A DNA stretch of 64,000 bases from Candidatus Fermentithermobacillaceae bacterium (GTDB lineage Bacteria > Bacillota > Sulfobacillia > Fermentithermobacillales > DUSS01): assembly GCA_014896535.1 (NCBI GenBank), contig JADBKE010000013.1, forward strand, positions 62,001-126,000. The letters are read 5' to 3'. Numbering within the stretch: the first letter of the stretch is position 1; every line of letters starts with the position of its first letter. The notes under the pieces are model-generated. The model had not been told where the DNA came from, did no database searches, and worked only from the letters and a program-made list of their open reading frames with translations. Positions 50,566 through 59,243 of this stretch are shown piece after piece. The position numbers and the translations under genes are program-made.

Positions 50566-51585
50566 TTACAACACAGTTCCGAGCACGCTCACCAGCATTC
50601 CGGCGAGAAACCCCGCTACTACCAGCAAGATTGCGATTCCCACCGAGTCTGCCTTGCTCTTGGACTCCTTGAACAGAATGGCCAGGGCTACTCCGGCGTT
50701 GGATGAGAGCCCCGCAACCGTCGCGGAGAACGAGAGCATTCCGCGCTGAAAGGCGTCTGCTATCGCCACCGATGTGGCGCACGACGGAAAAAGTCCTACC
50801 AGAGCAGCGATGAGATTCTGGCACCATCCGGTGCCTACCAGAACGTGAGTAAGTTTTTCCTCACCCAGGTGCCCTACGATGTGGAAGATAACGGAAAAGG
50901 CCAGGACCATGAGACCTACCCTCACAGTCCGGGCGAGGGCGTGGACAAACAGGTCCTTCCAAGAATGTGCGGGAATCTGGCAGGTACTGGGGACCACTAA
51001 CGAGCCGGCATCGGGCCCAGCCGGGGCGTGGTCCTCTAGTCCTTCTGAAACGGTGAGAACAGCTCGACACCGACAATCACGTTCCGGCCTCAGACCCGCT
51101 GGTTTCGGCGCATGTACCGTCTCCGCGTCGCCGTCGAGTTTGGCGGTGGTGCGCCGGCGGACCGTTTCGCTTGCCCGCCCAGCCAGGTTTATGGCGGCGC
51201 CGGCTGCCGCGCCCCACACAAATTTCGTGAGCAGCAAGGGGAGCACCCAACCGACGGATTGTTTCGCCGACAGCAATATGGGCAGCGCTTCGTCGGAAGT
51301 GGCGATGTAACTGGCAATGAGCGTTCCCCGAGGGATGAGGCCGTCGAGATACATGACCGTCGCCGCGCTCGCAAATCCGCATTGCGGTAAGAGTCCCAGG
51401 GCGGAAGCTGTTATAGCTCCGACGATTGGATGACTGGACAGTCGCCGGAGAGACTCAAGTTTCCGCCCGTGCGCCACAAACTCCACGAAGAGGTATGCGG
51501 CAAAAAGCACGGGTAGCATGGATACGGTGTGGGTTACGGACTCTACCAGAATCTCCATAAGCTGATCGAAAAAATGTGCGTCCAA
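50566..51585 (-). CDS. Putative metal/arsenic permease (about 10 membrane helices)
   Basis: A 339-residue membrane protein. It has two similar halves: LPVLFAAYLFVEFVAHG and GAITASALGLLPQCGFASAATVMYLDGLI in the first half, and ALVGLFPSCATSVAIADAFQRGMLSFSATVAGLSSNAGVALAIL in the second (quoted in segments). Each has a P-x-C-x-x-x motif (LPQCGFA and FPSCATS) that resembles substrate-binding loops in the YraQ/ArsP and 'putative arsenic efflux' families. A long cytosolic loop (about residues 135-220) is charged and has a Cys-rich CRCRAV. TTG 51585 follows GGAGG by about 10 bases. Substrate unproven. Confidence 0.75.
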   Translation of the reverse strand: MDAHFFDQLMEILVESVTHTVSMLPVLFAAYLFVEFVAHGRKLESLRRLSSHPIVGAITASALGLLPQCGFASAATVMYLDGLIPRGTLIASYIATSDEALPILLSAKQSVGWVLPLLLTKFVWGAAAGAAINLAGRASETVRRRTTAKLDGDAETVHAPKPAGLRPERDCRCRAVLTVSEGLEDHAPAGPDAGSLVVPSTCQIPAHSWKDLFVHALARTVRVGLMVLAFSVIFHIVGHLGEEKLTHVLVGTGWCQNLIAALVGLFPSCATSVAIADAFQRGMLSFSATVAGLSSNAGVALAILFKESKSKADSVGIAILLVVAGFLAGMLVSVLGTVL

Positions 51586-51698
51586 GAAAGTCGCCTCCAA
51601 CTGTTCTTGCCAGTCGTCTCTCGCTAGATAAAGTATACCCTTATGGCCGTCAGCTGGTACCCGCTTTACCGTCTCTAGCCATGGGTCTCTTGCTGCCA

Positions 51699-51845
51699 TG
51701 GACACATGGTTGGCTCGCTGCGAGGGCGGTTGAACTCCGCTCACGCTCGCGCTCAGAAAGCAAAGAGAGCTTGGACACCTGGTTGGTTCGCCGCGAGGGC
51801 GGTGGAACGCGAAACCTTCGGAGATCCGGTTTTGGGGGATACCCG
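51699..51845. repeat. 73-bp imperfect tandem duplication
   Basis: GGACACATGGTTGGCTCGCT at 51699 is repeated as GGACACCTGGTTGGTTCGCC at 51772, followed by GCGAGGGCGGT-GAAC in both. The remaining part of 51586-52136 has no gene. Confidence 0.7.
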
Positions 51846-52136
51846 GAGCGTGCCGGCTTATCCTGAGCTTATCCTCACGTCCGCTAGGTACACCTCATGT
51901 TCGTAGAACGGTTGTAGAGGGATACTCCGGCCGGGAGAAGAAACATCCCTCGAGGGTATCACGGGGCGACGGTATGACTGGAAATGCCGCGTAGGCTTTG
52001 TTGCTGCAGGCGAGTTCACAAATATCTAACATCGTAACCAACTGCGAGGCACCGGTTGGCGCGCGCCAGGCTATCCGGTAGGTGTCCCCGCACCAAAGGC
52101 ATCAAAAGCATGAACACGAAAGAAGGGGGCAGGTGC

Positions 52137-53573
52137 ATGTCTCGAGAGCCGGAAAGAGCCACATCCCTAACTGTCCGGCGTTACGAAGCGCTGGGTGCGA
52201 TTATGCTTGGTGGCATTATGGGTCCCATCGCCGCCAGCGTCGTAAATGTCATCCTTCCTACGGTCACGGACTATTTCAAAGCCCCTCTTGCCACAGCCCA
52301 GTGGGTTTCGTTAGTCTACCTGATTACCACCAGCGGCCTCCTCTTGTTCTGTGGGCGGCTGGGAGACATTCTTGGGTACAAGAGGGTTTATCTTGCGGGG
52401 CTTCTTTTCTTTGTTGTCGCCTCGGGTCTGTGCAGCCTGGCACCGAGCATCTACTGGTTGATAGCTTTCCGCGCGGTACAAGGGATCGGAGCCGCTATGA
52501 TGATGGCCGTGCCTTACGCCATCATTACAGCGATTTTTCCGCCGGAGGAACGCGGCCGGGCCCTGGGCATTAACGCCATCAGCATTTCAGCCGGGTTGGC
52601 GATTGGCCCAGTCCTCGGGGGGCTCCTCACCTCCTTGTGGGGATGGAAGGCTGCCTTGCTCATAAACATCCCCATTGGCTTGGCTGGATTTCTGTGGGCT
52701 GCAAAAGTGGTCCCCGAGTTAAGAGGACAATCCGGCAAAATGGATTTCGGTGGTGCAGTGAGCGCCTTCGTCTTCCTTTTTTCCTCCCTGTACTTTCTTA
52801 ACCAAGTCCAGAAGGTGGGAGCGGGACTTGCGCCCTACGTTGGCCTGGTTGCAGCTGTTATCAGCGGAGCCTGTTTCTTGTACGTTGAGGCACGCTCTCC
52901 GCAACCCATGGTGAACCTGGTTCTGTTCCGAAACAGGACCTTTTCTCTGGCTACTCTCAGCGCGCTTCTGAACTTTGCCTCCCAGTACATTCTGGTCTTC
53001 CTCGTCCCGTTTTACCTTCAGCGCATCCTCCACTACTCGCCTAACAAAATAGGCATGCTCATGACGAGCTTCCCCCTGGCGACCATGGTGGTTGCTCCTA
53101 TTAGCGGGGTTCTTTCGGACCGGTTGGGTACCAGGACGTTGGCAGCGGCCGGGGCAGCTGTGTGTGGCGTAGCTCTCGTGACCATGGCCCTCTTGCGCGA
53201 TAATGCTACTGCGATTGCCATAGTATGGTGCCTGGCTCTTTTCGGCCTCGGTACCGGGATATTCCAGTCCCCTAATAACAGCGCGGTCATGGGGAGCGTA
53301 GCCCGACCTTATCTAGGAATTGCTTCCGGTGTCCTAGCGACGGCCAGGAACATCGGCATGGCTTTGGGCATCGCCTCTGCTGGAATGATTTTGTATGCTC
53401 TGGTTCCGCCGGCGATCATCGCCCAGAGCAGTCTGGATGCCGCACAGGCAGCTCGTTTTCTTACGGGGCTGAGATACGCCTACCTTTTCGGGGCTGTGCT
53501 CACCGTCCTGGCGGCGGTTTTGTCCCTTGTTCAGGGTGAAGTGGGTGAAGATAGGGCAAAGCCGGGGTCTTAA
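52137..53573 (+). CDS. MFS transporter, DHA2 (14-helix) type
   Basis: A 478-residue major-facilitator transporter. Motif A is present in loop 2-3 as GRLGDILGYKRVY, motif C-like residues in helix 5 (GPVLGGLLTSLWGWKAALLINIPIG), and the N-terminal AASVVNVILPTV is common to the drug/H+ antiporters EmrB and QacA. About fourteen helices are visible. It is likely a proton-driven exporter of drugs or metabolites. ATG 52137 has AAGGGGGCAGG upstream; ATG 52110 is the next option. Confidence 0.9.
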   Translation: MSREPERATSLTVRRYEALGAIMLGGIMGPIAASVVNVILPTVTDYFKAPLATAQWVSLVYLITTSGLLLFCGRLGDILGYKRVYLAGLLFFVVASGLCSLAPSIYWLIAFRAVQGIGAAMMMAVPYAIITAIFPPEERGRALGINAISISAGLAIGPVLGGLLTSLWGWKAALLINIPIGLAGFLWAAKVVPELRGQSGKMDFGGAVSAFVFLFSSLYFLNQVQKVGAGLAPYVGLVAAVISGACFLYVEARSPQPMVNLVLFRNRTFSLATLSALLNFASQYILVFLVPFYLQRILHYSPNKIGMLMTSFPLATMVVAPISGVLSDRLGTRTLAAAGAAVCGVALVTMALLRDNATAIAIVWCLALFGLGTGIFQSPNNSAVMGSVARPYLGIASGVLATARNIGMALGIASAGMILYALVPPAIIAQSSLDAAQAARFLTGLRYAYLFGAVLTVLAAVLSLVQGEVGEDRAKPGS

Positions 53574-53647
53574 GCTTTGCAACAGCCGCGCTTGGGCACG
53601 GGGCTGTCGAGTCAGGAAATGGGTAGCTCTTACTTCAAGACTGTGGT

Positions 53648-53762
53648 TATCAAACGGGCATCTCAAACAGACATCTCAAAGAGATATCTCAAACAGATAT
53701 CTCAAACTGCTCTCAAACTGCTATCTCAAGCGGCTATCTCAAACGGACATCTCAAACGGGCA
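53648..53762. repeat. 13-bp tandem repeat, eight to nine copies, before bioY
   Basis: TCTCAAACGGACA-like units begin at 53661, 53674, 53687, 53700, 53711, 53724, 53737 and 53750. Most steps are 13 bp. The array ends about 12 bp before the bioY ATG and overlaps its leader. Confidence 0.87.
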
Positions 53763-53773
53763 GGGATGTTTTA

Positions 53774-54319
53774 ATGAAGACGAGGTCACTGGTTCTCGCT
53801 GCGCTGTGTGCGGCACTAATAGGGGCTCTGGCTCAGGTTGCGGTTCCGCTTCCGTTTTCCCCAGTCCCGTTCACCGGTCAGATGCTCGGGGTATTTCTGG
53901 CCGGGGCCGTGCTGGGCAGGAAACTGGGTGTGATATCGGTTCTAGCGTATGTCCTCCTGGGTGTCCTGGGCCTCCCAGTCTTTGCCCGAGGCATGAGTGG
54001 CGCGAGCGTGTTGCTTGGTCCTAGTGGAGGCTACCTCGTTGGGTTTGTGGCCGGGGTATACGTACTCGGATTCGTAGTTGAACGTGGAATGGAGGGCGAA
54101 CGGGGATACCTTCGCTCGGCCGCGGGAATGCTACTTTGCCTGGTGATAACCTACCTTTTCGGTGTCATGCAGCTCAGTTTGGTCATGAAGCTCTCCTTCA
54201 AAGAGGCTCTCCTGGTCGGAGCTGTACCATTTATCCCGGTCGATGTAGTAAAGGCCCTTCTCGCTGCCCGAGTGGCTGTGCCGGTAAGAAAGGCGCTCCG
54301 CTCAGCAGGTATGCTGTAA
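53774..54319 (+). CDS. bioY: Biotin transporter substrate-binding protein
   Basis: A 181-residue ECF-type S component with six helices. The BioY motifs are the N-terminal ALIGALAQVAVPLPFSPVPFTGQ, YVLLGVLGLPVFA, and LLGPSGGYLVGFVAGVYVLG. It binds biotin and works with an ECF energising module, which is not present here, or alone. ATG 53774. A short tandem repeat upstream leaves a poor ribosome site (CAGGGATG). Confidence 0.93.
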   Translation: MKTRSLVLAALCAALIGALAQVAVPLPFSPVPFTGQMLGVFLAGAVLGRKLGVISVLAYVLLGVLGLPVFARGMSGASVLLGPSGGYLVGFVAGVYVLGFVVERGMEGERGYLRSAAGMLLCLVITYLFGVMQLSLVMKLSFKEALLVGAVPFIPVDVVKALLAARVAVPVRKALRSAGML

Positions 54320-54571
54320 GCATGCCGTAAACTTTCAAACCAACCCGGGGTCCAATTACGGTGTCTGTCTCGCGATGCTGGAAGTGTCATCAGCAAGCAG
54401 AGCGTAAGCCTCTCAGCACAGGCCCGTCGAGTGCTATACACGCGTACTCAAGGATGGTGCTGCCTGCGACCGGGCTTAATTCGTCTGGGCCGGGGAACCC
54501 CGGGAAAGGCTACGGCGTTGGTACGGGGCTGATGCAGCGGCTAGGCGGGCTTCTTGGTGCCAAGACAGTTC

Positions 54572-55391
54572 GGTGCCAGGATAGTTTGCATCGATACAGG
54601 TTGCGGATTCTTCAGTGCCCACTGGACTTGCACTGGAGCGATTGCCGGGGCATCCGGTGCCAATGCGGTTTGCGCCGAGGCGGGGCTTGGAGTCTGAGGT
54701 GCGCACGAGGTTTGCACTGGGTTGATCGGCGAGGTGTCGGATTCAAGCACGGTTTGCATCGGGGCAAAGTTTGTGAGTGTTGAGTGCCCACAACGTTTGC
54801 ACCAGGTCTGTTGGCAGGATGCCGAGTGCAAAGATGGTTTGCACTAAGCTTCGCGGCAGGGTGCGGAGTGCCAAGGTCGTTTGCACCAGGCAGGGTTTAG
54901 AAGCCTTGAGTGCCAACTAGGTTTGCACTGAAACGGTCTGCAGGGTGCCCGGTGCCAAGAGAGTTTGCACTGGGACGGGGTTCGGAGCCTTGGGTACCCA
55001 CGAGGTTTGCACTCGGCGTGAAGGCTGGGCGCTGGGTGCCAAGATGGTTTGCACCGAGCCTCACGGCAGGGGGACGAGTGCCAAGGTAGTTTGCACCGAG
55101 CCGAGTTCTGGAGTCTGGAGTGCCAACCAGGCTTGCACTAAAGTGGTCTCCAGGGTGCCGAGTGCCAAGGTAGTTTACACCGGGCGGGGCTTGGAGACCT
55201 TCAGTGCCAACCAGGTTTGCAGCAGAGCGATTTCCGGGGTAACCGGTGCCAATGAAGTTAGCACTCGGAGGCGGCTTGGAGTCTTGGGTTGCCATGAGGT
55301 TTGCACTCAAGTAATTTGCGACGTGCTGGGTGCCAACGTGGTTTGCACTAGCACAGGTTTTGGAGTCTTCGGTGCCAACTAGGTTCGCAGC
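54572..55391 (+). repeat. Repeat array 3: 42-bp-period array of 21-bp dyads, 20 units
   Basis: Plus-strand units GTGCCAA-N5-TTTGCAC start at 54572, 54614, 54656, 54698, 54740, then 54783 and every 42 bp to 55371 (20 units); a single 43-bp step lies at 54740-54783. Spacers alternate between a GGNGGGGNTTGGAG-CTTG type and a GGTCTNCAGGGTGCCG type over much of the array, giving an 84-bp super-period. It lies between bioY and the broken GGDEF-EAL gene, both on the plus strand. The gap 54320-54571 before it has no gene. Confidence 0.9.
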
Positions 55392-55516
55392 GAGTACCTG
55401 TTCGTCTACTTGTTAGTCCGGCCTCACCAGGCCCTAATTCGCAGCAGCGCGGAAGAGCAATCATGCCTGAGAGCTGATATAATAAAATCCCGTTGCCATA
55501 CCAAAACCTAGGGTGA

Positions 55517-56123
55517 GTGCTAGTGACATCGGATGTACCCAAAAATCAGCAAGACACCTCCAAGACCGATTCCGTCCCCGGTTCTGAAAGGAAGCCCATA
55601 TTGGGGAACGCACGTTTGAAAGGTGCTGTTCTAGTCCAGAGAGTTCTGGAAAACCTCCAGCAGTCAAAGCCGGTAGTGCTCCTTTATTTTGACCTGGTGA
55701 AATTCCGCGAGGTGGAACAGGTAAGCGGATCTGAGGCCGCCGCGAAGGTCCTCGCCATGTTCAAGAGCGCTCCGGAAAACGAGATGCCCGAAATTTTCCC
55801 CGGGATTGAAATCGTTGCCGTGGAAAACCCCTGGGGTGACGGTTCTGGCCTGGGAGGCCCTGACCAGAGGGCCTCGGGAGAGCTACTTCCGCAGTCCGGA
55901 TATAATCTTTTCCTTTGCCGGGGAGGCCGGGCTACTCTATCCTGTGGAACGGATCTCTCGGCGGTTAGCCCTTCAAAACCTCGGGGACCTGGGACCGGAC
56001 CAGAAGTTCTTTCTGAATATTCACCCTCGCACCATCAGCGATCCCAATTTCGTCAAGGGAGAAACCCAGCGGCTGGTCAGGGAGCTGGGCCTCAAACTTA
56101 GCGATCTTGGGTCCATTGAGTAA
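55517..56123 (+). pseudogene. Frameshifted, truncated GGDEF-EAL protein
   Basis: The first frame has a degenerate GGDEF-type core (VVLLYFDLVKFREVEQVSGSE), which lacks the signature loop. At about 55825-55845, near AAAACCCCTGGGG, the reading must shift by one base to continue as an EAL domain (AWEALTRGPRESYFRSP, LYPVERISRRLALQNL, FFLNIHPRTISDPNF). The EAL part ends at a TGA at 56121-56123 after about 95 residues, so the catalytic Glu-rich motifs and the C-terminal part of the domain are missing. The intact family makes or breaks cyclic di-GMP. Confidence 0.75.
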
Positions 56124-56142
56124 GGAGGTCCGTTGCCAAGAG

Positions 56143-56775
56143 ATGAGTACCGAATGGCACCTGAGAGAGCAACTCTGTGAGATCATGAAGCGCCTTTACA
56201 TACGAGGTTTGATCTCCAGCGTAGGGGGCAATAGCAGTGTCATCTGCCGCGAAGAGGGCTACGTTCTCATAACGCCCACGGGTCTAGACAAGCTGAACAT
56301 CGCGCCGGGAGATATCGTGAAGATTGACCTGGAAGGCCGGGTCCTGGGTGAGGGGAAGCCTTCCACCGAGAGCATAAACCACCTGAGCCTTTATAAGACC
56401 AGGACAGACATTGGGGCCGTCATTCACGCCCACCCTCCCACGGCCGTAGGTATGGTTTCGGCTGGGTTTTTGCCGCAAGGCGTGACACCTGAGTACGTGG
56501 TCATGGTTGGCAACCTTGCGGTAGTGGAGTTTGCAACACCTGGTGGTGACGCTGTCAAAAAATTGAATGAGGGCTTGAGCCGGAGCAACATCGTGCTCTT
56601 GAAAAACCACGGGGTTTTCAGTGTAGGAAATACATTGCCGGAGGCCTTTGCACGCGTGGAGGTGCTGGAGGAAGCGGCGAAGATGGTGATGGCCGGGAGG
56701 CTTTTCGGAGGCATGCCCGAGCTTACGGAGGCCCAGAGACGCGATGTGCTGGAGAAGTACGGCAGGAAACGGTGA
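56143..56775 (+). CDS. Class II aldolase / adducin family (FucA/AraD-like)
   Basis: A 210-residue zinc-dependent enzyme. It has SVGGNSSVI near the N terminus, LITPTGLDKLNI, PSTESINHLSLYK with the catalytic Glu, HAHPPTAV with two zinc-binding His, and LLKNHGVFSVG with the third. The family cleaves fuculose 1-phosphate or epimerises ribulose 5-phosphate; the substrate cannot be told. ATG 56143 begins where the family does; AAGGAGG lies about 16 bases upstream, a wide gap. Confidence 0.9.
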   Translation: MSTEWHLREQLCEIMKRLYIRGLISSVGGNSSVICREEGYVLITPTGLDKLNIAPGDIVKIDLEGRVLGEGKPSTESINHLSLYKTRTDIGAVIHAHPPTAVGMVSAGFLPQGVTPEYVVMVGNLAVVEFATPGGDAVKKLNEGLSRSNIVLLKNHGVFSVGNTLPEAFARVEVLEEAAKMVMAGRLFGGMPELTEAQRRDVLEKYGRKR

Positions 56776-56824
56776 GGGGCGACATGTACTAGCGAAGAAA
56801 TGCCTCATATACGTGGCTCGCGGT

Positions 56825-56945
56825 TCAGCCGCAGCGCCGGCTAATTTGGGACGACTTCTCAGGTTCGACCTGATACACAAGTGGCGTTGAGAAGGCGTAT
56901 TACGCCGCAGCGTCGGCTAATTTGGGACGACTCCTCAGGTGCCGG
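56825..56945. repeat. 76-bp imperfect tandem duplication
   Basis: GCAGCGCCGGCTAATTTGGG at 56831 is repeated as GCAGCGTCGGCTAATTTGGG at 56907, each followed by ACGACT-CTCAGGT. The gap 56776-57197 otherwise holds no gene. Confidence 0.75.
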
Positions 56946-57197
56946 ATGTAGATCAGGTCCAGGAGTGTTTCTTCGGGAAAGTTGAAATCGACGCTGCCCA
57001 CCCGGACAACGGGCTTGCAAGAACTTTCCGTGACCAGAAGGCAGCGTATCAATGGGCGTCGAATGAATGCTTCGAGCGGCGTCTGAAGAGTCGGCCGTGG
57101 CGCACGGATGCGCAACCGCGGTAGGGAGTAACGTAATCTAGCGCGAGCGCTCGTGCGCGTTTGGAGAAGCAGTGCGGAAGGAGCGTAGTCGCACGAT

Positions 57198-57899
57198 ATG
57201 GACCGTGAGTCGACTCTCACCGGCAGACAACTTGCCGTGCTACACCTAAAGAACAGTTCGGGAGCTGACGCGGAGATACGCGAGATCCATCTGACCGGGT
57301 TATCTCTGCCTGCCCGGTGGCTGGTTCGGGGTGAGGAGTTCTTCCTTGAGCTTTTGTCGGAGGTTCCCGCGCAGGATAGTCTCCTAGGTGCCCAAAGTGC
57401 TGGTGCCAGTGTGGCCGTGTTCCTCGACAATGGAATCTACACGTTTGAGGCCAGGCTAAAGAGCCAAGCTGGCCCGCGTCTTTTCAAAGTGTCTATGGTC
57501 AAAGACGTCGGGGTGACGCAAAAGAGGAAGTGGGTGCGGGTGCCAGTACAGCTGGCGGTGGTTTACAAAAAGCAGGGGGAACAAGCGGCTGAGACGGAAG
57601 GGTTTGCGAGAGACGTAAGCTGCGGTGGGATGAGGCTGGTCACAGACGGCCAGCTCCCAGCGGGCTCCGGTCTCAGTCTGAAGTTCAAAGATGAGCCGTG
57701 GGCCTCGCTCGGAGAACTGGAAGGTAGGGTTCTCTGGACTGGTAATTACAATGATAGACCTTGTTATGGGATCGCTTTCGAAAGGATTCCGCGACCCAAG
57801 ATGCATCAATTGATCGATCTTCTAACCCGCGAGGTCAGGAGGCAAAGGGATTTGCGACGGACAGGTGGTGCTGGCTCGGTGAATTCATCTGAAGCCTAA
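57198..57899 (+). CDS. PilZ domain, YcgR-like c-di-GMP receptor
   Basis: A 233-residue cytosolic protein. The N-terminal 100 residues are a YcgR-N beta domain. The PilZ domain begins with the c-di-GMP signature R110-KWV-R114 and has D139-VS-CGG for the second loop. Both motifs are intact, so it should bind c-di-GMP; YcgR proteins slow flagellar rotation. It lies 1.1 kb after a broken c-di-GMP enzyme gene. ATG 57198 has a poor ribosome site (GGAAGGAG is 18 bases upstream). Confidence 0.87.
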   Translation: MDRESTLTGRQLAVLHLKNSSGADAEIREIHLTGLSLPARWLVRGEEFFLELLSEVPAQDSLLGAQSAGASVAVFLDNGIYTFEARLKSQAGPRLFKVSMVKDVGVTQKRKWVRVPVQLAVVYKKQGEQAAETEGFARDVSCGGMRLVTDGQLPAGSGLSLKFKDEPWASLGELEGRVLWTGNYNDRPCYGIAFERIPRPKMHQLIDLLTREVRRQRDLRRTGGAGSVNSSEA

Positions 57900-57996
57900 T
57901 AGTCATCAAAGTAAGCCTGCTGACGGAATAAGTTCTTGACGACGGAGCAGTGCCAGAACAATTTTCTCGCCCGCCAGGCAGACAATCTAGATATCG

Positions 57997-58293
57997 ATGT
58001 GGCAGAACCCCGCAGGTTCCCAACAGGCGGCTACCTTCGGACGGGCTGGAGGGAAGCCCCCGCAAACCGGCGACTGCGGATTTGACGTGCGCCTTGGAGC
58101 GCTGGCTGAGTATCTGGCTGTCACCTACGGTTTTCCCGTTCCCGAATGGGCGGGGAGGCCGGAAAGGTTTCCGGACACGTTTTGGTTTCCGACCTCAGTT
58201 AAGAGCCTACACGCGATAGCTCTGGTGGAAAGTCCCGCAGCCTTTAGGCGTCGGGGAATTTTCATTGACAGGACTGCCTTTATCCGCTGTTAA
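57997..58293 (+). pseudogene. Remnant of a toxin-antitoxin-like or nucleotidyltransferase-associated protein
   Basis: The second half of this frame, LGALAEYLAVTYGFPVPEWA, RPERFPDTFWFPT and SPAAFRRRGIFIDRTAFIR, strongly resembles the C-terminal segment of a small protein family found with putative nucleotidyltransferases in Bacillota and Actinomycetota. These usually have an N-terminal HTH. Here only the first 40 or so residues precede the match and they are low-complexity, so the HTH appears lost. No ribosome site is evident. Identification is by memory of the pattern. Confidence 0.45.
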
Positions 58294-58508
58294 GTGGTAT
58301 GGCAGCGTGACCGAGGGAAGTTCGCAACCGGTAGAATCTCTTTTTACCTCTTGGCCATTCACGGGGAAGGGCTGCGCTACATCGTGCCTCTCACATCACC
58401 TTGGGTTGCCGCTTAGTGCTGATGATATTTGGATCAGCTGTGCAAGTCGTTATCACGCTGCTGAAGTTGCCTGCATAACATGGGGTAAACCAGAACGGAG
58501 GGATGAGC

Positions 58509-58955
58509 ATGAGACGTTTCCAGCGGGACGGCGACAGGCCGCTCCGTGAACCTTACTACCTCCAGGAACGCGAAACCCGACCTGACGAAAGCAGGCAGAC
58601 TGAAGAGACAAAGAAGTCCGCTGCCGAGTCCCGGCCGGGGTATGCCTGCAGGATCCCTCGGGAATTTGAGAGCGATGAGGCTTTGAGACCGCCGCGAGAT
58701 TCTGATCCCCGTCCGGGTCAGGAACCCGAATTTGCGGATGACCTTGAGGCCGAGGCTCAGTCGATGAAATCTCACGGCTCCGGCCCTTGCTCAGGTCGTG
58801 GACCGGCAAGGGCAATGAGCTTCGGGGAGCTGGCCCGCGCGTATGTGCCGGTACAGGTCTACGCCCGCATTTTTCCCCCAGAAGAGGCGCTTCGACGCGG
58901 AAGCGTCTTCCCCGAGCTGGTCAGAACTCCTCCTCTGTACCAGAGGCTGGATTAG
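58509..58955 (+). CDS. cotJA: Spore coat protein CotJA with a long N-terminal extension
   Basis: A 148-residue protein whose last 45 residues are the CotJA core (LARAYVPVQVYARIFPPEEA, GSVFPELVRTP). CotJA is usually 70-85 residues long; here about 95 extra residues precede it and are rich in Arg, Glu, Pro and Asp, likely disordered. First of three genes; cotJB starts 15 bp downstream. It is part of the inner spore coat. ATG 58509 follows GGAGG by 6 bases; ATG 58503 abuts that site. Confidence 0.85.
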   Translation: MRRFQRDGDRPLREPYYLQERETRPDESRQTEETKKSAAESRPGYACRIPREFESDEALRPPRDSDPRPGQEPEFADDLEAEAQSMKSHGSGPCSGRGPARAMSFGELARAYVPVQVYARIFPPEEALRRGSVFPELVRTPPLYQRLD

Positions 58956-58970
58956 ATTGGGGTGAGAGAA

Positions 58971-59237
58971 ATGGATCCTGAACAGAGGGCTATGCTGATG
59001 GACATAATGCAGATGGAGTTCACCGCGGTGGACCTCCAGCTCTTTCTCGACACCCATCCGGACGACCAGAGAGCGCTGTCTGACTTTCGCGCAACCTCCC
59101 AGGCACTTGTGCAAGCCAAGATGTCATACGAATCAAGATACGGGCCTCTTTTGAGTTACGGATTCGGCATGTCCCCCAATGCGTGGCGCTGGGTCGATGA
59201 GCCCTGGCCCTGGGAAATCAACTGGAAAAGGAGTTGA
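58971..59237 (+). CDS. cotJB: Spore coat protein CotJB
   Basis: An 88-residue protein matching the CotJB family over its whole length: MLMDIMQMEFTAVDLQLFLD, HPDDQRALSDF, and GFGMSPNAWRWVDEPWPWEI at the end. It is a structural protein of the spore coat and lies just before cotJC, whose reading frame starts after its stop. ATG 58971; GTG 58962 is less likely. Confidence 0.93.
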   Translation: MDPEQRAMLMDIMQMEFTAVDLQLFLDTHPDDQRALSDFRATSQALVQAKMSYESRYGPLLSYGFGMSPNAWRWVDEPWPWEINWKRS

Positions 59238-59243
59238 GTGACA

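Noticed and set aside
54897-55310. Repeat protein with SANLVGT-type 14-residue units
   Set aside because: Frames are open on both strands only because the repeat length is a multiple of three. No ribosome site and no frame preference was seen.
56939-57124. ORF of 61 residues before the PilZ gene
   Set aside because: It starts inside a 76-bp duplicated segment and shows no family resemblance.
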